Made by a program: the position numbers and the translations under genes. Under the pieces are notes generated by a model. The model saw only the letters and a list, made by a program, of their open reading frames with translations. It had not been told where the DNA came from and searched no databases. From contig WOAB01000878.1 in the NCBI GenBank assembly GCA_027886185.1, positions 6,088,001 through 6,152,000 of the forward strand: a stretch of DNA of 64,000 nucleotides, given 5' to 3'. Of the stretch, positions 55,047-64,000 are shown in pieces. Each line of letters starts with the position of its first letter. Positions within the stretch are counted from its first letter, which is position 1. Origin of the DNA: Rheum nobile (lineage: Eukaryota; Streptophyta; Magnoliopsida; Caryophyllales; Polygonaceae).

Positions 55047-56055
55047 TAACCCTAACTATCGAACGCACAAGAAACTATCAAGATTTAGAACAATAGCAGC
55101 AAGAAGCATAAGAATTAACCAAGATACATGCAACACTACAACTCGCAGTATTTAACACATAATCAATTCTCTTTCATAATAAACTAGTCCAACTAGTCCT
55201 AGAATATCATGTTTGCTACACCAGATAAGGGATTTCAACTCGAAATATCCAAACCCTAGCAATAGACAATTACTAATATCAACTAGTTGATCAGGCCAGT
55301 CAAATCAATAATAATCAATAGGAATAAGCTCAAGAGAATAGATATAATCAAAGGAATAGGAATAGAATTATAATCTCACAACCATATATGAAATGAAGGC
55401 TTCAATCATCGGACTAAGCAAAGGTTGCTTAGTTCTTCATAACTCTAAACTTCCGTAATAATGAAAAGATGCTCTGGCTGTTGTTCCTAATAGAAGACTA
55501 AATAGACTTAGAAAACCTAAAAACTCCAAAAGATCATAATCATAATCTTATGTTTCTGAAAATAAAATAACCGAAATGAGGAAATAAAATAAAATAGGAA
55601 AATAACAATCTAGCGCCACATAAGGAATTCGCCCAAGATAGCACTGGCCGCGACCGCTGCCAAGAAACCGCGCCCGCTGCCCGTGCTCCACAATCTCACT
55701 CTCGCTGCTTCTATCGCGGCCTCCTGTTGACTAGCCGCGATCGCTGCCATGTATCGCGCCCGCAGCCTTCTCTTCGCTGCACTCTGACAAGCTTCTACAC
55801 GGCCGCGGTTGCTGCTTCTAAACCGCGATGGCTGCTTACTCTTCCTTGGCTCCAAAACTCCTTAAAAACACTACTAACTCTGCTACTTCGCCACTGCTCC
55901 AATTTCCTAAGTTAACTCCTAAGCCCCTACAAATGGTACCTAAAATGTAGTAACAGTTCCTACTTACGCACTACAAAGTAGAGCGTATCATTGTACATAC
56001 CTAATGAGAAAAGGCATAGGAAATTCTACTAAAACATGTTCTTCCTAATTCTTCA

Positions 56056-56068
56056 TGGTATCAAAGCC
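56056..56068 (+). other. Copia-2 primer-binding site
   Basis: TGGTATCAAAGCC directly after the 5' LTR, of the initiator tRNA-Met type with one change. Confidence 0.85.
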
Positions 56069-56144
56069 ACAACCCTAAAACAATACCCTACCCAGCATTT
56101 TCCTCCGCACTCATCGTCCTTCTCAATTTTTTTACCTTTGATTC

Positions 56145-57753
56145 ATGTTGTTCGTTACCATGACTATCGACGTCACCTTGAAGAAGGGAAGTCTAGATAT
56201 GACTTCTCCTTATTATCTCCACCCCTCGGACCACACGGGCATGAAGCTTATTTCGGTGGTCCTTAAGGGCGAGAACTACCAGGAGTGGGAGCAAGCCTTG
56301 CGAAACGCATTCCGCGCTCGCCGCCAGCTTCCATTCATTGATGGCCAGATTACTCGATCGGCTGATACCGACCCCCGATTTGAAGACTGGTGCAGCGTCA
56401 ACTCCATGATGGTGGGGTGGATTCTTCAATTCGTTGATTCTTTTGTTCGATCTTCACTGACTTATTGTGAGTCCGTGAAGGATCTTTGGGATGAGATCCA
56501 ACAGCGTTTCTCCATCGAGAACGCTCATAGAGTTCATCAACTCCGCACTGAGATAGCTCGTTGTCGCCAGAATGCCAGACTGTCGCTATTTACTTTGGGC
56601 GACTTAAGCACCTCCATGACGAACTTCAGAACTACCTCAAACCCCGTCGTTGCACGTGTACTGCTACAAGTGCGATTGGGTTTCTGAACTTCAAACGGAA
56701 CGAGAGGAGGAGGTTGTTCATCACTTTCTGATGAGCCTCGATGACGGTCCTATGGGACGTTGCACTCACTGCGGTCGTCTCGGGCATGAGGTGTCTTCAT
56801 GCTTCAAGCTTCATGGTTACCCAAAAAGGTGGGAGGAGCTTCGTCAGAAATGAGGGGATGGCCAGTCGTCTTCTACAGGGGTTGGACGTGGTCGTGGAGC
56901 ACAGTCCAGGCCTTCTTCTCGCCCATCTGCTCCTGGCCATGGTTCGATGGGGCTCGCTAATGCTTCTCAAGGAACTATGTCATCGACCTCCTTCCCCGTA
57001 TCTCTAAACTCGCAGGATCGTGCTGCCTTTTCTCCAGCTCTTACAGACGATCAATGGAACACTATGATCGATCTGCTAAAACAATTCAAAGGCTCCGCTG
57101 ATGACAAGCTGATGGGTAAGCTTTCGGGTCGCTGGATTCTCGATATTGGCGCTTCGTATCATATGACCGAAAACTCCACTATGCTTGAGAATTTGCATAC
57201 CATCTCTCCCTCTACTATTATTTTGCCTGATGGTTCGACTTCTATTGCCACTCAGGCCGGCACGGCCGTACTGGGGGATTGCTTGCATATTATCAATGTG
57301 TTGCTCGTACCGAATTTTACTTGCAACTTGATCTCTTGTGTTCACTTAATTAGTGAATTATGGCTTCTTGTCACACTAACTAACAAACTTTGTGTCATTC
57401 AGGACCGCACTACGAGGACAGTGATTGGAGTTGGTGAAGCGAGGGATGGGGTTTTCTGTCTTTGCACGGTCGTCGACAATACCAGACGAGTGGCTGTTGC
57501 TTCTGCGACGTCTTCAAGGCTATGGCATCAACGTTTGGGTCACCCTGTTTATCAATTAGTTTTGAGTTTACTAGGAGTTCATTCTGATAGCAAACATTTA
57601 GTAGATCCTTGTTCTGTCTGTCTTCAATCCAAGCAAACTCGTGATTGTTTTCCTCTGAGCAGTAATAAAGCAATTGATTTGTTTGAGCTTATTCATGCTG
57701 ATGTATGGGGCCGTATCGTGTCTCTTCTACTTGTGGTGCTCGTTACTTTTTGA
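56145..57753 (+). pseudogene. Copia-2 gag, protease and integrase zinc region
   Basis: The gag part (56145-56687) has LKGENYQEWEQALRNAFRA and CESVKDLWDEI, typical of copia gag. A CCHC knuckle CTHCGRLGHEVSSC follows in another frame (about 56760). The protease region begins WILDIGASYHMTENS; the residue after the catalytic aspartate is isoleucine in place of the usual serine or threonine. The integrase N-terminal part has LWHQRLGH and a paired-cysteine CSVCLQSKQ. Frames change at about 56690 and 56850 and after 57753, so no full polyprotein can be made. Confidence 0.85.
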
Positions 57754-57869
57754 CATTGGTTGATGATTATTCTCGTTGTGTTTGGGTTCACTTGATAGCC
57801 AGCAAGACAAAGGTGGTTCGGTTAATTTAGAACTTTTGTGCCTTCACACAAAAACAGTTCAACAAGCAA

Positions 57870-58832
57870 GTGAAACGTTTTCGAGTGGACAATGGCTCAG
57901 AATATTTACCTCTCCGGTCTCACTTTGATTCCAATGGTGTCATCTTTGAGACATCGTGTGTGGCTACACCGCAGCAAAACGGATGGGCAAAGCGCAAGCA
58001 TTGTCACCTTCTTTACGTTGCTCATGATCTGCGGTTTCAGGCTTTGTTACCCATTCGGTTTTGGGGCCAATGTGTTCTCACGACAACTGATTTGATCAAT
58101 AGAACACCATCCAAGTTACTTCTTGGCAAGACTCCCTATGAGCTCATCTTTGGTAAGGCTCCCTTCTATGCCCATCTATGCATTTTTGGGTGCCTTTGCT
58201 ATGTTGTTGTTATTCCCCGTGACCGAGACAAGTTCGCCTCTCGCAGCCGTAGGTGCGTGTTTCTTGGATACCTATACGGTAAGAAGGCTTGGTGTTTATT
58301 TGATCTTGATTCAGAGACCTTCTTTGAGTCACGAGACGTGGTATTTCATGAGGTTGTGTTTCCTTTTCATCAACCACAATCACCTTCTGAGGCTACTATG
58401 GATGATATATCATCATACCCTGTTACCCATGACGTCTCTGAGGTTGAGATGATTGACCATATGCTTGACGATAAGGGGAGTTCATCTCTTGTTGCTTCGT
58501 CTCTAGCACCAGCAACATCACTGCCTAGTGCTTTGCCTCTATCACCTGCTTCTGCACCTATTGTGTCCTCTGAAACGTCCACTCGTCGTAGCAAACAGCC
58601 TCGCCAGCCGTTTACCCGTCTTCGCGACTATGTGTGTCACACCATACAATGCCAACCCCCTCCATTCGCTGCTCATCCTCCGACTTCGACACCTTCCTCA
58701 GGTACTCGCTATCCCATTGTCAATTTTGTTAATTGTGACACGTTTTCAGATTCACATGTGCAGTTCTTAGCCGCTGTGACTGCCTCGGTTGAGTCAGTTT
58801 TATATGCCGACGTTGTTCGTCATCCAGAATAG
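57870..58832 (+). pseudogene. Copia-2 integrase core
   Basis: The frame covers FRVDNGSEYLPL (second catalytic aspartate) through QQNGWAKRKHCHLL. At that motif the catalytic glutamate position is lysine (codon 57990-57992), so the enzyme would be inactive. The stretch TPYELIFGKAPFYAHLCIFG is the usual region after the core. The first catalytic aspartate lies upstream (HADVWG near 57700) before a frame break. A stop ends the frame at 58830-58832. Confidence 0.88.
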
Positions 58833-58841
58833 AGAGATGCT

Positions 58842-60321
58842 ATGTTGGCTGAGCTCACGGTCCTGGAGAAAAATGGGACTTGGTCTCTTAAGTCTCTGCC
58901 TCCCGATAAGAAGCCCATTAGTTGTAAATGGGTTTTCCGTATCAAGTACCGATCTGATGGCTCCATTGAGCGTCATAAAGCTCGTATTGTTGTTCTCGGT
59001 AACCGACAAGTTGAAGGAGTCGATTTCAATGAGACCTTTGCCCCCATTGCAAATATGTCTTTTGTTCGTTTGTTCTTGTCTGCGGCAGCAATTAAAGGGT
59101 GGGAACTACATCAAATGGATGTCCACAACGCTTTTCTGCATGGAGATCTTGTGGAAGAAGTCTATATGTGTCCTCCACCTGGTTTCGTAGCTCCGAATGA
59201 CAAAGTTTGTCGTCTTCATAAGTCTCTCTATGGGCTTCGTCAAGCACCCCGAAATTGGTTTGCTAAGCTTGCCTCTACTCTTTTTACTTTTGGGTTTAAG
59301 CAGTCCTATGTAGATTACTCTTTATTCTTTTACACTCATCACAACACTAGTCTACATGTGCCGGTGTACGTTGATGATTTGATAATCACATGCAATGATT
59401 CTTCTTCCATAACAAGATTCAAGGATTGTTTGCATTCATGTTTTCACATGAAGGATTTGGGGACTTTGAAGTATTTTTTAGGGCTGGAGATTGATCATGG
59501 AAAGGACGTTTGTTTCTTTGTCAGCGCAAGTATGCTCTTGACATCCTATCTGAGGCAGGTCTCCTTGGGGCTAAGCCGGCTGACTTCCCACTACCGCAGA
59601 ATCACGACCTGGCCATCGCGTCTAGATCTGAGTACGCACATCCAGATCATTATCGTCGCCTTGTTGGACGTCTTATCTATTTGACGATTACAAGGCCCGA
59701 ACTGAGCTACTCGGTCCATATACTATCATAGTTTATGCAGCATCCTAAGGAGGCCCATTGGCAGGCTGCCACAGGGTCCTTCATTACATCAAGAGCCATC
59801 CGGGCCAGGGGCTCGTCTTATCTCGTCGAAGTTCCTTGCAACTAACGGCTTATTGTGATAGTGATTGGGCGGCATGTCCGCTTACGCGACGATCTCTAAC
59901 CGGTTATTTTGTTCTTTTGGGTGACTCCCCGGTGTCTTGGAAGACTAAGAAATAGCCTACCGTCTCTCGCTCCTCTGCTGAAGATGAATATCATTCCATG
60001 GCTGCTGCTTGTTGTGAGCTTATTTGGCTCAAGGTGTTTCTTTTATCTCTTGGCTATCGTCATACGTCTCTCATGCATATCATTTGTGATAGTCAGGCCG
60101 CCCTACATATCTCCGCCAATCCCGTATTTCATGAGCACACCAAACACATCGAGATAGACTGTCATTTTGTGCGGGATCTCATTCAGTCCGGCTGCATTGT
60201 CACTTCTTATGTCCACTCACAGGATCAGCTTGCTGACATGTTTACAAAGGCCTTGGGCAAACAACCTTTTACCTACCTCCTTCGCAAGTTGGGCATTCGA
60301 GATTTGCATGCTCCAACTTGA
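58842..60321 (+). pseudogene. Copia-2 reverse transcriptase and RNase H
   Basis: Reverse transcriptase begins MLAELTVLEKNGTWSLKSLP, with SLYGLRQAPRNW and an unaltered VYVDDLII catalytic motif near 59365. The frame shifts at about 59500, with FLCQRKYALDIL in the next frame, and a stop occurs at 59729-59731. RNase H follows, with ICDSQAALHIS and DMFTKALGKQPF, to a natural stop at 60319-60321. It is the better preserved half of the polyprotein but not translatable as one piece. Confidence 0.9.
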
Positions 60322-60328
60322 GGGGGAG
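60318..60328 (+). other. Copia-2 polypurine tract
   Basis: TTGAGGGGGAG immediately before the 3' LTR, overlapping the stop codon region of the polyprotein. Confidence 0.85.
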
Positions 60329-60519
60329 TATTAGGAGATATTATATTTTATCAAAAGATTGCATATAAGTTTGTTAAGTATTTTATCCTTTCCTTGTTTA
60401 TAGGATGTGATGTATAGGATATCCTACTCTCTAAGATCTTTTCTTGTATATATGATTTACATACCTAATGAGAAAAGACAGAGGAAATTCTACCAAAATG
60501 TGTTCTTCCTAATTCTTCA
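60329..60519 (+). repeat. Copia-2 3' LTR
   Basis: It matches the two 5' LTR pieces on either side of Gypsy-3, which proves their former continuity. Confidence 0.85.
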
Positions 60520-60869
60520 CCGCCCCATATTTTTATTAAAAGAAACGGAAACAAAAGAAAATCAGGCATTAATTGGTCTGAAGGTTTGAGGGTTGCAATT
60601 TTTCTAAAAGGGAGCAAGGCTGTAAAAGCAGAGATTTGTTATCTTTTGACTCTTTTCCATTGATTTGCAGCAGCCTCAGATAGATAATTTATGCCAAATA
60701 TGCCTCTAGTAACACCCTTAGGTTGATTGAGCCCTCCAAATCACCATATCTCCTTCAATCCTTCAAATAAATATTGAACAACCAAATGAATCGACCTTGC
60801 GACCCTCCTATTTTCTTCAATCCTTCAAGAAAAAGGGCAGAGTTGTGGCAGAAGAAGATGGGCTATGGT

Positions 60870-61021
60870 GTTTTGACGGTGGAATTTGACAGATATATGA
60901 CTATATGGGTGGTTATTTGCAAACAGTTTTATATAGAGGGTGATTTTGTGCAAGTTATTTTTATACGGGGTGATTTAATGCAAAGAAGTGGGTATAAAGG
61001 GTGGTTTAATGCACTTTATCC
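60870..61021 (-). repeat. MULE right terminal inverted repeat
   Basis: Minus strand from 61021; identity to the left repeat is about 75-80 percent by eye. Confidence 0.8.
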
Positions 61022-61030
61022 TTTTAATTA

Positions 61031-61761
61031 ATACTCATCACTTTAATAATAATTATAAAACATTATTTAATATATATGCTTAAGCTCTAATTTCATTTTA
61101 CATTGTTATGTACACATATATAAAGGGTCTATTTTAGGTAAAAACGAATGCTTATATGCGAATGTGATGCATACAAAGTAAAAAGTAACTACACACAAGA
61201 CAAAAAAAATATATACATTGGAAAACAAATGCACACATAATATAAAATAGATCATAGAAACAAATAGATACACATATGTTATAATAATATATATGATGCT
61301 CAATTGCTCACATACTGCAAAGCATAACATAATACAAAATAAATATACATTTTCTATATAATGATACACACAGAATACATCATAGATGTACATATAATAC
61401 AAAACACAAAATCACATATTTTGAATAAAACGACGAAAAAATGCACATATGGTACACATTATTTTATATAATATGGTTGTTTGTTCGTTTTTGTTTCAAT
61501 ATGTGTATTTATTTTATAATATGTGTGGATGTCTCACGTTCGTATATAAAACCCATGTTTCATATAATTCATCGTCATATGTATAAAAATATTGTATATA
61601 CAGTCCAAGTGAATTAACGAAATTCATTTCAGCAAGGTGTGAATCAATTTGAGGAAAGTGATAAAAAATGGTTGTCTCTATATGCACACAAAATTGCATA
61701 TATGCACATAAAATGGTGCGCTTAACTTAGCAGTATAAATCTGTGTGCATAACTTAGCAGT
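61031..61761. other. AT-rich spacer with scattered TGCACA and ACACAT motifs
   Basis: No gene. Motifs such as ATGCACATATGGTACACATT near 61441 and TGCACATAAAATGGTGCGC near 61703 resemble the array at 31690-32745. Confidence 0.4.
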
Positions 61762-61779
61762 CACTACTAGAAAACGCCA

Positions 61780-62425
61780 AAATAGCGATGGCCATTAGCG
61801 ACGACTGACATCCATCGCTAATTTAGCAACGACCGTAGCAACGGAATCAGTATACGTTGCAAAATCAGCGACCAAAAAAATAGGATGTGGGTATAGCCGT
61901 AACTGATAGCAACGGATGTAAGTAAGTCGCTCGTGTCGTCGCAAAACTTTGTAACGGAACAAACGTCGATGCCCCCGTCGTCGCTAGTTGCGACGGACAT
62001 AGCGACACATGCTCCCGTTGTTGCAATGGTCATACCAAATATGTCGTGGATTATACTACACGTCGCTACGGTGGTTGCTAATTTGCGACGGCTTTAGCAA
62101 CGACATAGACTGTGTTGCTATAATAATGGCATCTATTAATTACTTCGAGGGCCATCGCGACAGCCGTAGCTAGTGTCGTCGCTCAAGCATCCGTCGTCCC
62201 GTCGTCGCTACTGTCGCCGCTACATCCGTTGCTACAGCCGTCGCTTGATTCGTTGCTACAGCCGTGGCTCACTCCGTCGCTACTGTCGCCGCTACATCAT
62301 TCGCTACAGCCGTCGCTGGATCCGTTGCTACAACCATGGCTCACTCCGTCGCTACTGTCGCCGCTACATCCGTCGCTACAACCGTTGCTGGATCTGTTGC
62401 TACAGCCGTGGGTAAGTCCGTTGCT
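61780..62425. repeat. CACTA-2 subterminal repeats
   Basis: Dense GTCGCTAC, GCCGCTAC and GTTGCTAC units, partly in tandem blocks of about 72 bp at 62215-62410. Left of 62150 the motif is mostly inverted (TAGCGACG, AGCAACGA). Ala/Thr/Val-rich and Arg/Tyr-rich open frames here are artefacts. Confidence 0.85.
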
Positions 62426-63084
62426 AATCCGGATAAAACCCTAACTTTAATTATCGCTCCGCCTTTTTGCATAATCATTATCTACGACGACAACAAATTA
62501 ATGTCTAATTTCGCGATTTCTCAAACCTATATTATTAAGATTTGTCAACTCAAAATTCAATCTCCTTACGTCTAGATTCAAGATTATTCAAGCTGTGAGG
62601 TTAGTGATTGAAATTCAAGTATCTAAACTTCATGTTGTATTGTAGATTCAAAGATTATTTATCTCTATGTATGCTTGGATGTTTTTGTACACATGTGCAT
62701 GAAGAACTACAGCCGTAGTTAGTGTCGCCGCTAAACAATCCGTCGCTACATCCGTCGCTACAGTCGTCGCTGGATCCGTTGCTACAACCGTGGGTAAGTC
62801 CATTGCTAATTCGGATAAAACCCTAACTTTAATTATCGCTCCGCCTTTTTGCATAATCATTATCTACGACGACGGCAAATTAATGTCTAATTTCGCGATT
62901 TCTCATACCTATATTATTAAGAGTTGTCAACTCAAAATCCAATCTCCTTACGTCTAGATTCAAGATTATTCAAGTTGTGAGGTTAGTGATTGAAATTCAA
63001 GTATCTAAACTTCATGTTGCATTGTAGATTCAAAGATTATTTATCTCTATGTATGCTTGGATGTTTTTGTACACATGTGCATGC
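62350..63084. repeat. 382-bp tandem duplication upstream of the transposase
   Basis: GGATAAAACCCTAACTTTAA occurs at 62431 and 62813, and the match continues to GTACACATGTGCATG at about 62702 and 63084. The second copy ends next to GCAGAAGG, a possible splice acceptor just before the transposase start. Confidence 0.88.
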
Positions 63085-63096
63085 AGAAGGCTAGAA

Positions 63097-64000
63097 ATGG
63101 ATAATAATCGTGCTTGGATGTATAATATGTATGACCGTGGAGAAATTAAAGCTGAATTTTTCAATGGAGTGGACATTTTTTTGAAGTTTGTAACTTCCCA
63201 AGTTCGTTTCATGGATGGGGACAAAATAAAATGCCCATGTACCAAATGTCATAATTGCAATTTTTTTCCAAAGGATGATGTTGAAGAGCATTTATATCGG
63301 CGTGGGTTTATGCCTAACTATTATTGGTGGACGGCACATGGTGATCCATCCGAACCATTTGTACCTCCTTTGAGTAGGGAGCATTTATCAAGGGATAATC
63401 GAGGAGATCTCTATGGACAATTAAACGCAGAGCAAAGAATGGTATTTGATATTGCAGGTCCTAGTTTTGTTCCGCCGACATGGTTTAATGTTGATCATAA
63501 TGATGCTTCTGGTCCACCCGACGATATTCAAGATGAGGGAATAGAGAATTTTGATCCAGATAATGAGATGATGACGGATGCAGTTCCAACCGCAGAGGAG
63601 GCTAGGTGGTCCCAACGCTTTTATAATGTGTTAAAAGCGGCTGACGAACCAATGTATCCAGGGTGTGAAACACATACACAGTTGTCTTTTGTGTCAAGGC
63701 TTTTGAGTTTGAAAAGTGAACATAACATGTCTGAAGGCCTCTTTAATGGTTTTGTTCAGTTGTATGATGAGGTGTTGCCTCCAGGTCATAAGATTCCGAA
63801 AGATTACTACTAGACAAAGAAAGTGTTTCAGAGTTTAGAATTGCATGTGGTGAAAATTCACATGTGTCCTAATGGTTGTATGCTATACTGGAAGGATGAT
63901 GTTGATGCAGAATCTTGCAAGTTTTGCGGTCATGGCAGGTATAAGCATAAAGGTGGTCGAAATTCAGGAATTCCGCATCAAGTTTTACGATACTTGCCTC
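63097..64000 (+). pseudogene. CACTA-2 TNP2-type transposase, partial, one in-frame stop
   Basis: The ATG at 63097 (after ATGCAGAAGGCTAGAA) is preferred because MDNNRAWMYNMYDRGEIKAE is the conserved start of the transposase-associated domain. That domain continues with EFFNGVDIFLKF, the CPCTKCHNC cysteine cluster and VEEHLYRRGFMPNYYWWTAHG. An acidic linker follows, then the beginning of the TNP2 domain (MSEGLFNGFVQLYDEVLPPG). A TAG at 63811-63813 interrupts the frame after PKDYY. The same frame then continues TKKVFQSLELHVVKIHMCPN, GCMLYWKDD and CKFCGHGRYK to the window end. The stop is one base from a glutamine codon. Whether the rest of the gene is intact cannot be seen. Confidence 0.9.

Larger units (their letters stand above)
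45306..55051 (-). mobile_element. Gypsy-4, CRM-like Ty3/gypsy chromovirus, degenerate
   Basis: The element is 45311-55046 with TAACC on both sides (45306-45310, 55047-55051). LTRs are 45311-46274 (964 bp) and 54067-55046 (980 bp), differing by several percent and an indel near 46155. The order on the minus strand is 5' LTR, primer-binding site, gag (tandemly duplicated in part), protease, reverse transcriptase, RNase H, integrase, 3' LTR. The pol frame extends into the 3' LTR and no separate chromodomain is seen, which points to the CRM group of chromoviruses. It is the innermost and so youngest layer of the nest. Confidence 0.88.
44981..55990 (-). repeat. Gypsy-3 5' LTR, split by Gypsy-4
   Basis: The pieces 44981-45310 and 55052-55990 together match the 3' LTR end to end; the duplicated TAACC of the Gypsy-4 target lies at the break. 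Confidence 0.88.
39731..55995 (-). mobile_element. Gypsy-3, Athila-type element without pol
   Basis: The element is 39736-55990 with TTGTA on both sides (39731-39735, 55991-55995). Minus-strand 3' LTR is 39736-41014 and 5' LTR is 44981-45310 plus 55052-55990 (split by Gypsy-4). The interior is only about 4 kb, encoding gag and an Athila-type protease but no reverse transcriptase or integrase. The primer-binding site pattern is that of the Athila/Tat group. It is a non-autonomous relative of Athila. Confidence 0.88.
39600..60524 (+). mobile_element. Copia-2, decayed Ty1/copia element
   Basis: The 5' LTR is 39605-39735 plus 55996-56055 (split by Gypsy-3) and the 3' LTR is 60329-60519 (191 bp). 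Both start TATTAGGAGATATTA and end CCTAATTCTTCA; the usual TG start is replaced by TA. Flanks are CCGCA (39600-39604) and CCGCC (60520-60524). A primer-binding site follows the 5' LTR and GAGGGGGAG precedes the 3' LTR. The polyprotein is on the plus strand and broken. Confidence 0.85.
39402..61030. mobile_element. MULE-type element (9-bp TSD) carrying a four-level nest
   Basis: TTTTAATTA lies at both 39402-39410 and 61022-61030. The element ends are inverted repeats of roughly 150 bp: 39411 onward (GGGAAAACTGCATTAAACC, later TAACTTGCACAAAA) and, on the minus strand from 61021, GGATAAAGTGCATTAAACC with TAACTTGCACAAAA. Long inverted repeats with a 9-bp duplication are typical of Mutator-like elements. 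Without the nested Copia-2 insertion it is about 0.7 kb. The interior at 60525-60870 has no recognisable exon. Confidence 0.8.
61762..64000 (+). mobile_element. CACTA-2, left part, with transposase gene
   Basis: The left end CACTACTAGAAAACGCCAAA at 61762 is a typical CACTA terminus. A subterminal zone follows with repeated TAGCGACG and CCGTCGCTA (61780-62425). Then come a 382-bp tandem duplication and a TNP2-type transposase frame that continues past 64000. The right end is outside the window. Its subterminal motifs differ from those of CACTA-1, so it is a different family. Confidence 0.88.

Noticed and set aside
62173..62575. Arg/Tyr-rich and Ala/Thr/Val-rich frames
   Set aside because: They are translations of the CACTA-2 subterminal GTCGCTAC repeats.

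Overview
The window is repeat-rich intergenic DNA of a flowering plant, probably a dicot (lineage not determinable here). The evidence is the repeat set: a plant mariner-like element with the D-D39D type transposase, Helitrons with a 3' hairpin and CTAG end, a TRIM, CACTA elements, an Athila-type and a CRM-like Ty3/gypsy element, Ty1/copia elements and a tRNA-derived SINE. I find no intact host gene. Nearly every recognisable coding stretch belongs to a transposable element or is a host gene fragment carried by one. All alignments were done by eye.

Layout. 1-217 is the 5' end of a Helitron on the minus strand. 423-6257 is a mariner-like element with a decayed transposase, interrupted at 2667-5040 by a solo gypsy LTR with perfect target duplications. 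6943-7767 is a TRIM whose interior holds a small inverted-repeat element (7198-7473) built from palindromes with an ACGTWACGT core. 8566-20596 is a three-layer nest: a copia solo LTR, split by a minus-strand copia element (Copia-1), split by a minus-strand gag-only gypsy element (Gypsy-1, same family as the solo LTR at 2667). 21179-21732 is a short Helitron. 22462-24016 is a possible terminal-inverted-repeat element with microsatellites. 24483-24716 is a SINE. 25768-31248 holds two related hAT-like elements; the second is split by a CACTA element (26533-30841) carrying exons of MCM4 and of an SLC35F/DUF914 transporter.

31690-36843 holds three AT-rich blocks saturated with short motifs (GTGCAC, GATATTCA, GATATGCA). 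The last two lie in inverted-repeat elements bounded by (TA)n tracts, and one of these carries a trihelix transcription factor fragment. 36844-39401 is featureless. 39411-61021 is a four-layer nest with a target duplication at each level: a MULE-type element with 9-bp TSD, then Copia-2 (plus), then an Athila-type gypsy (Gypsy-3, minus, gag and protease only), then a CRM-like gypsy (Gypsy-4, minus, full gag-pol but broken). 61762-64000 is the start of a second CACTA element with a TNP2-type transposase reading frame that runs off the window.

No genes here cooperate as a pathway. The interest lies in insertion order, gene capture by DNA transposons, and motif arrays of unknown function.
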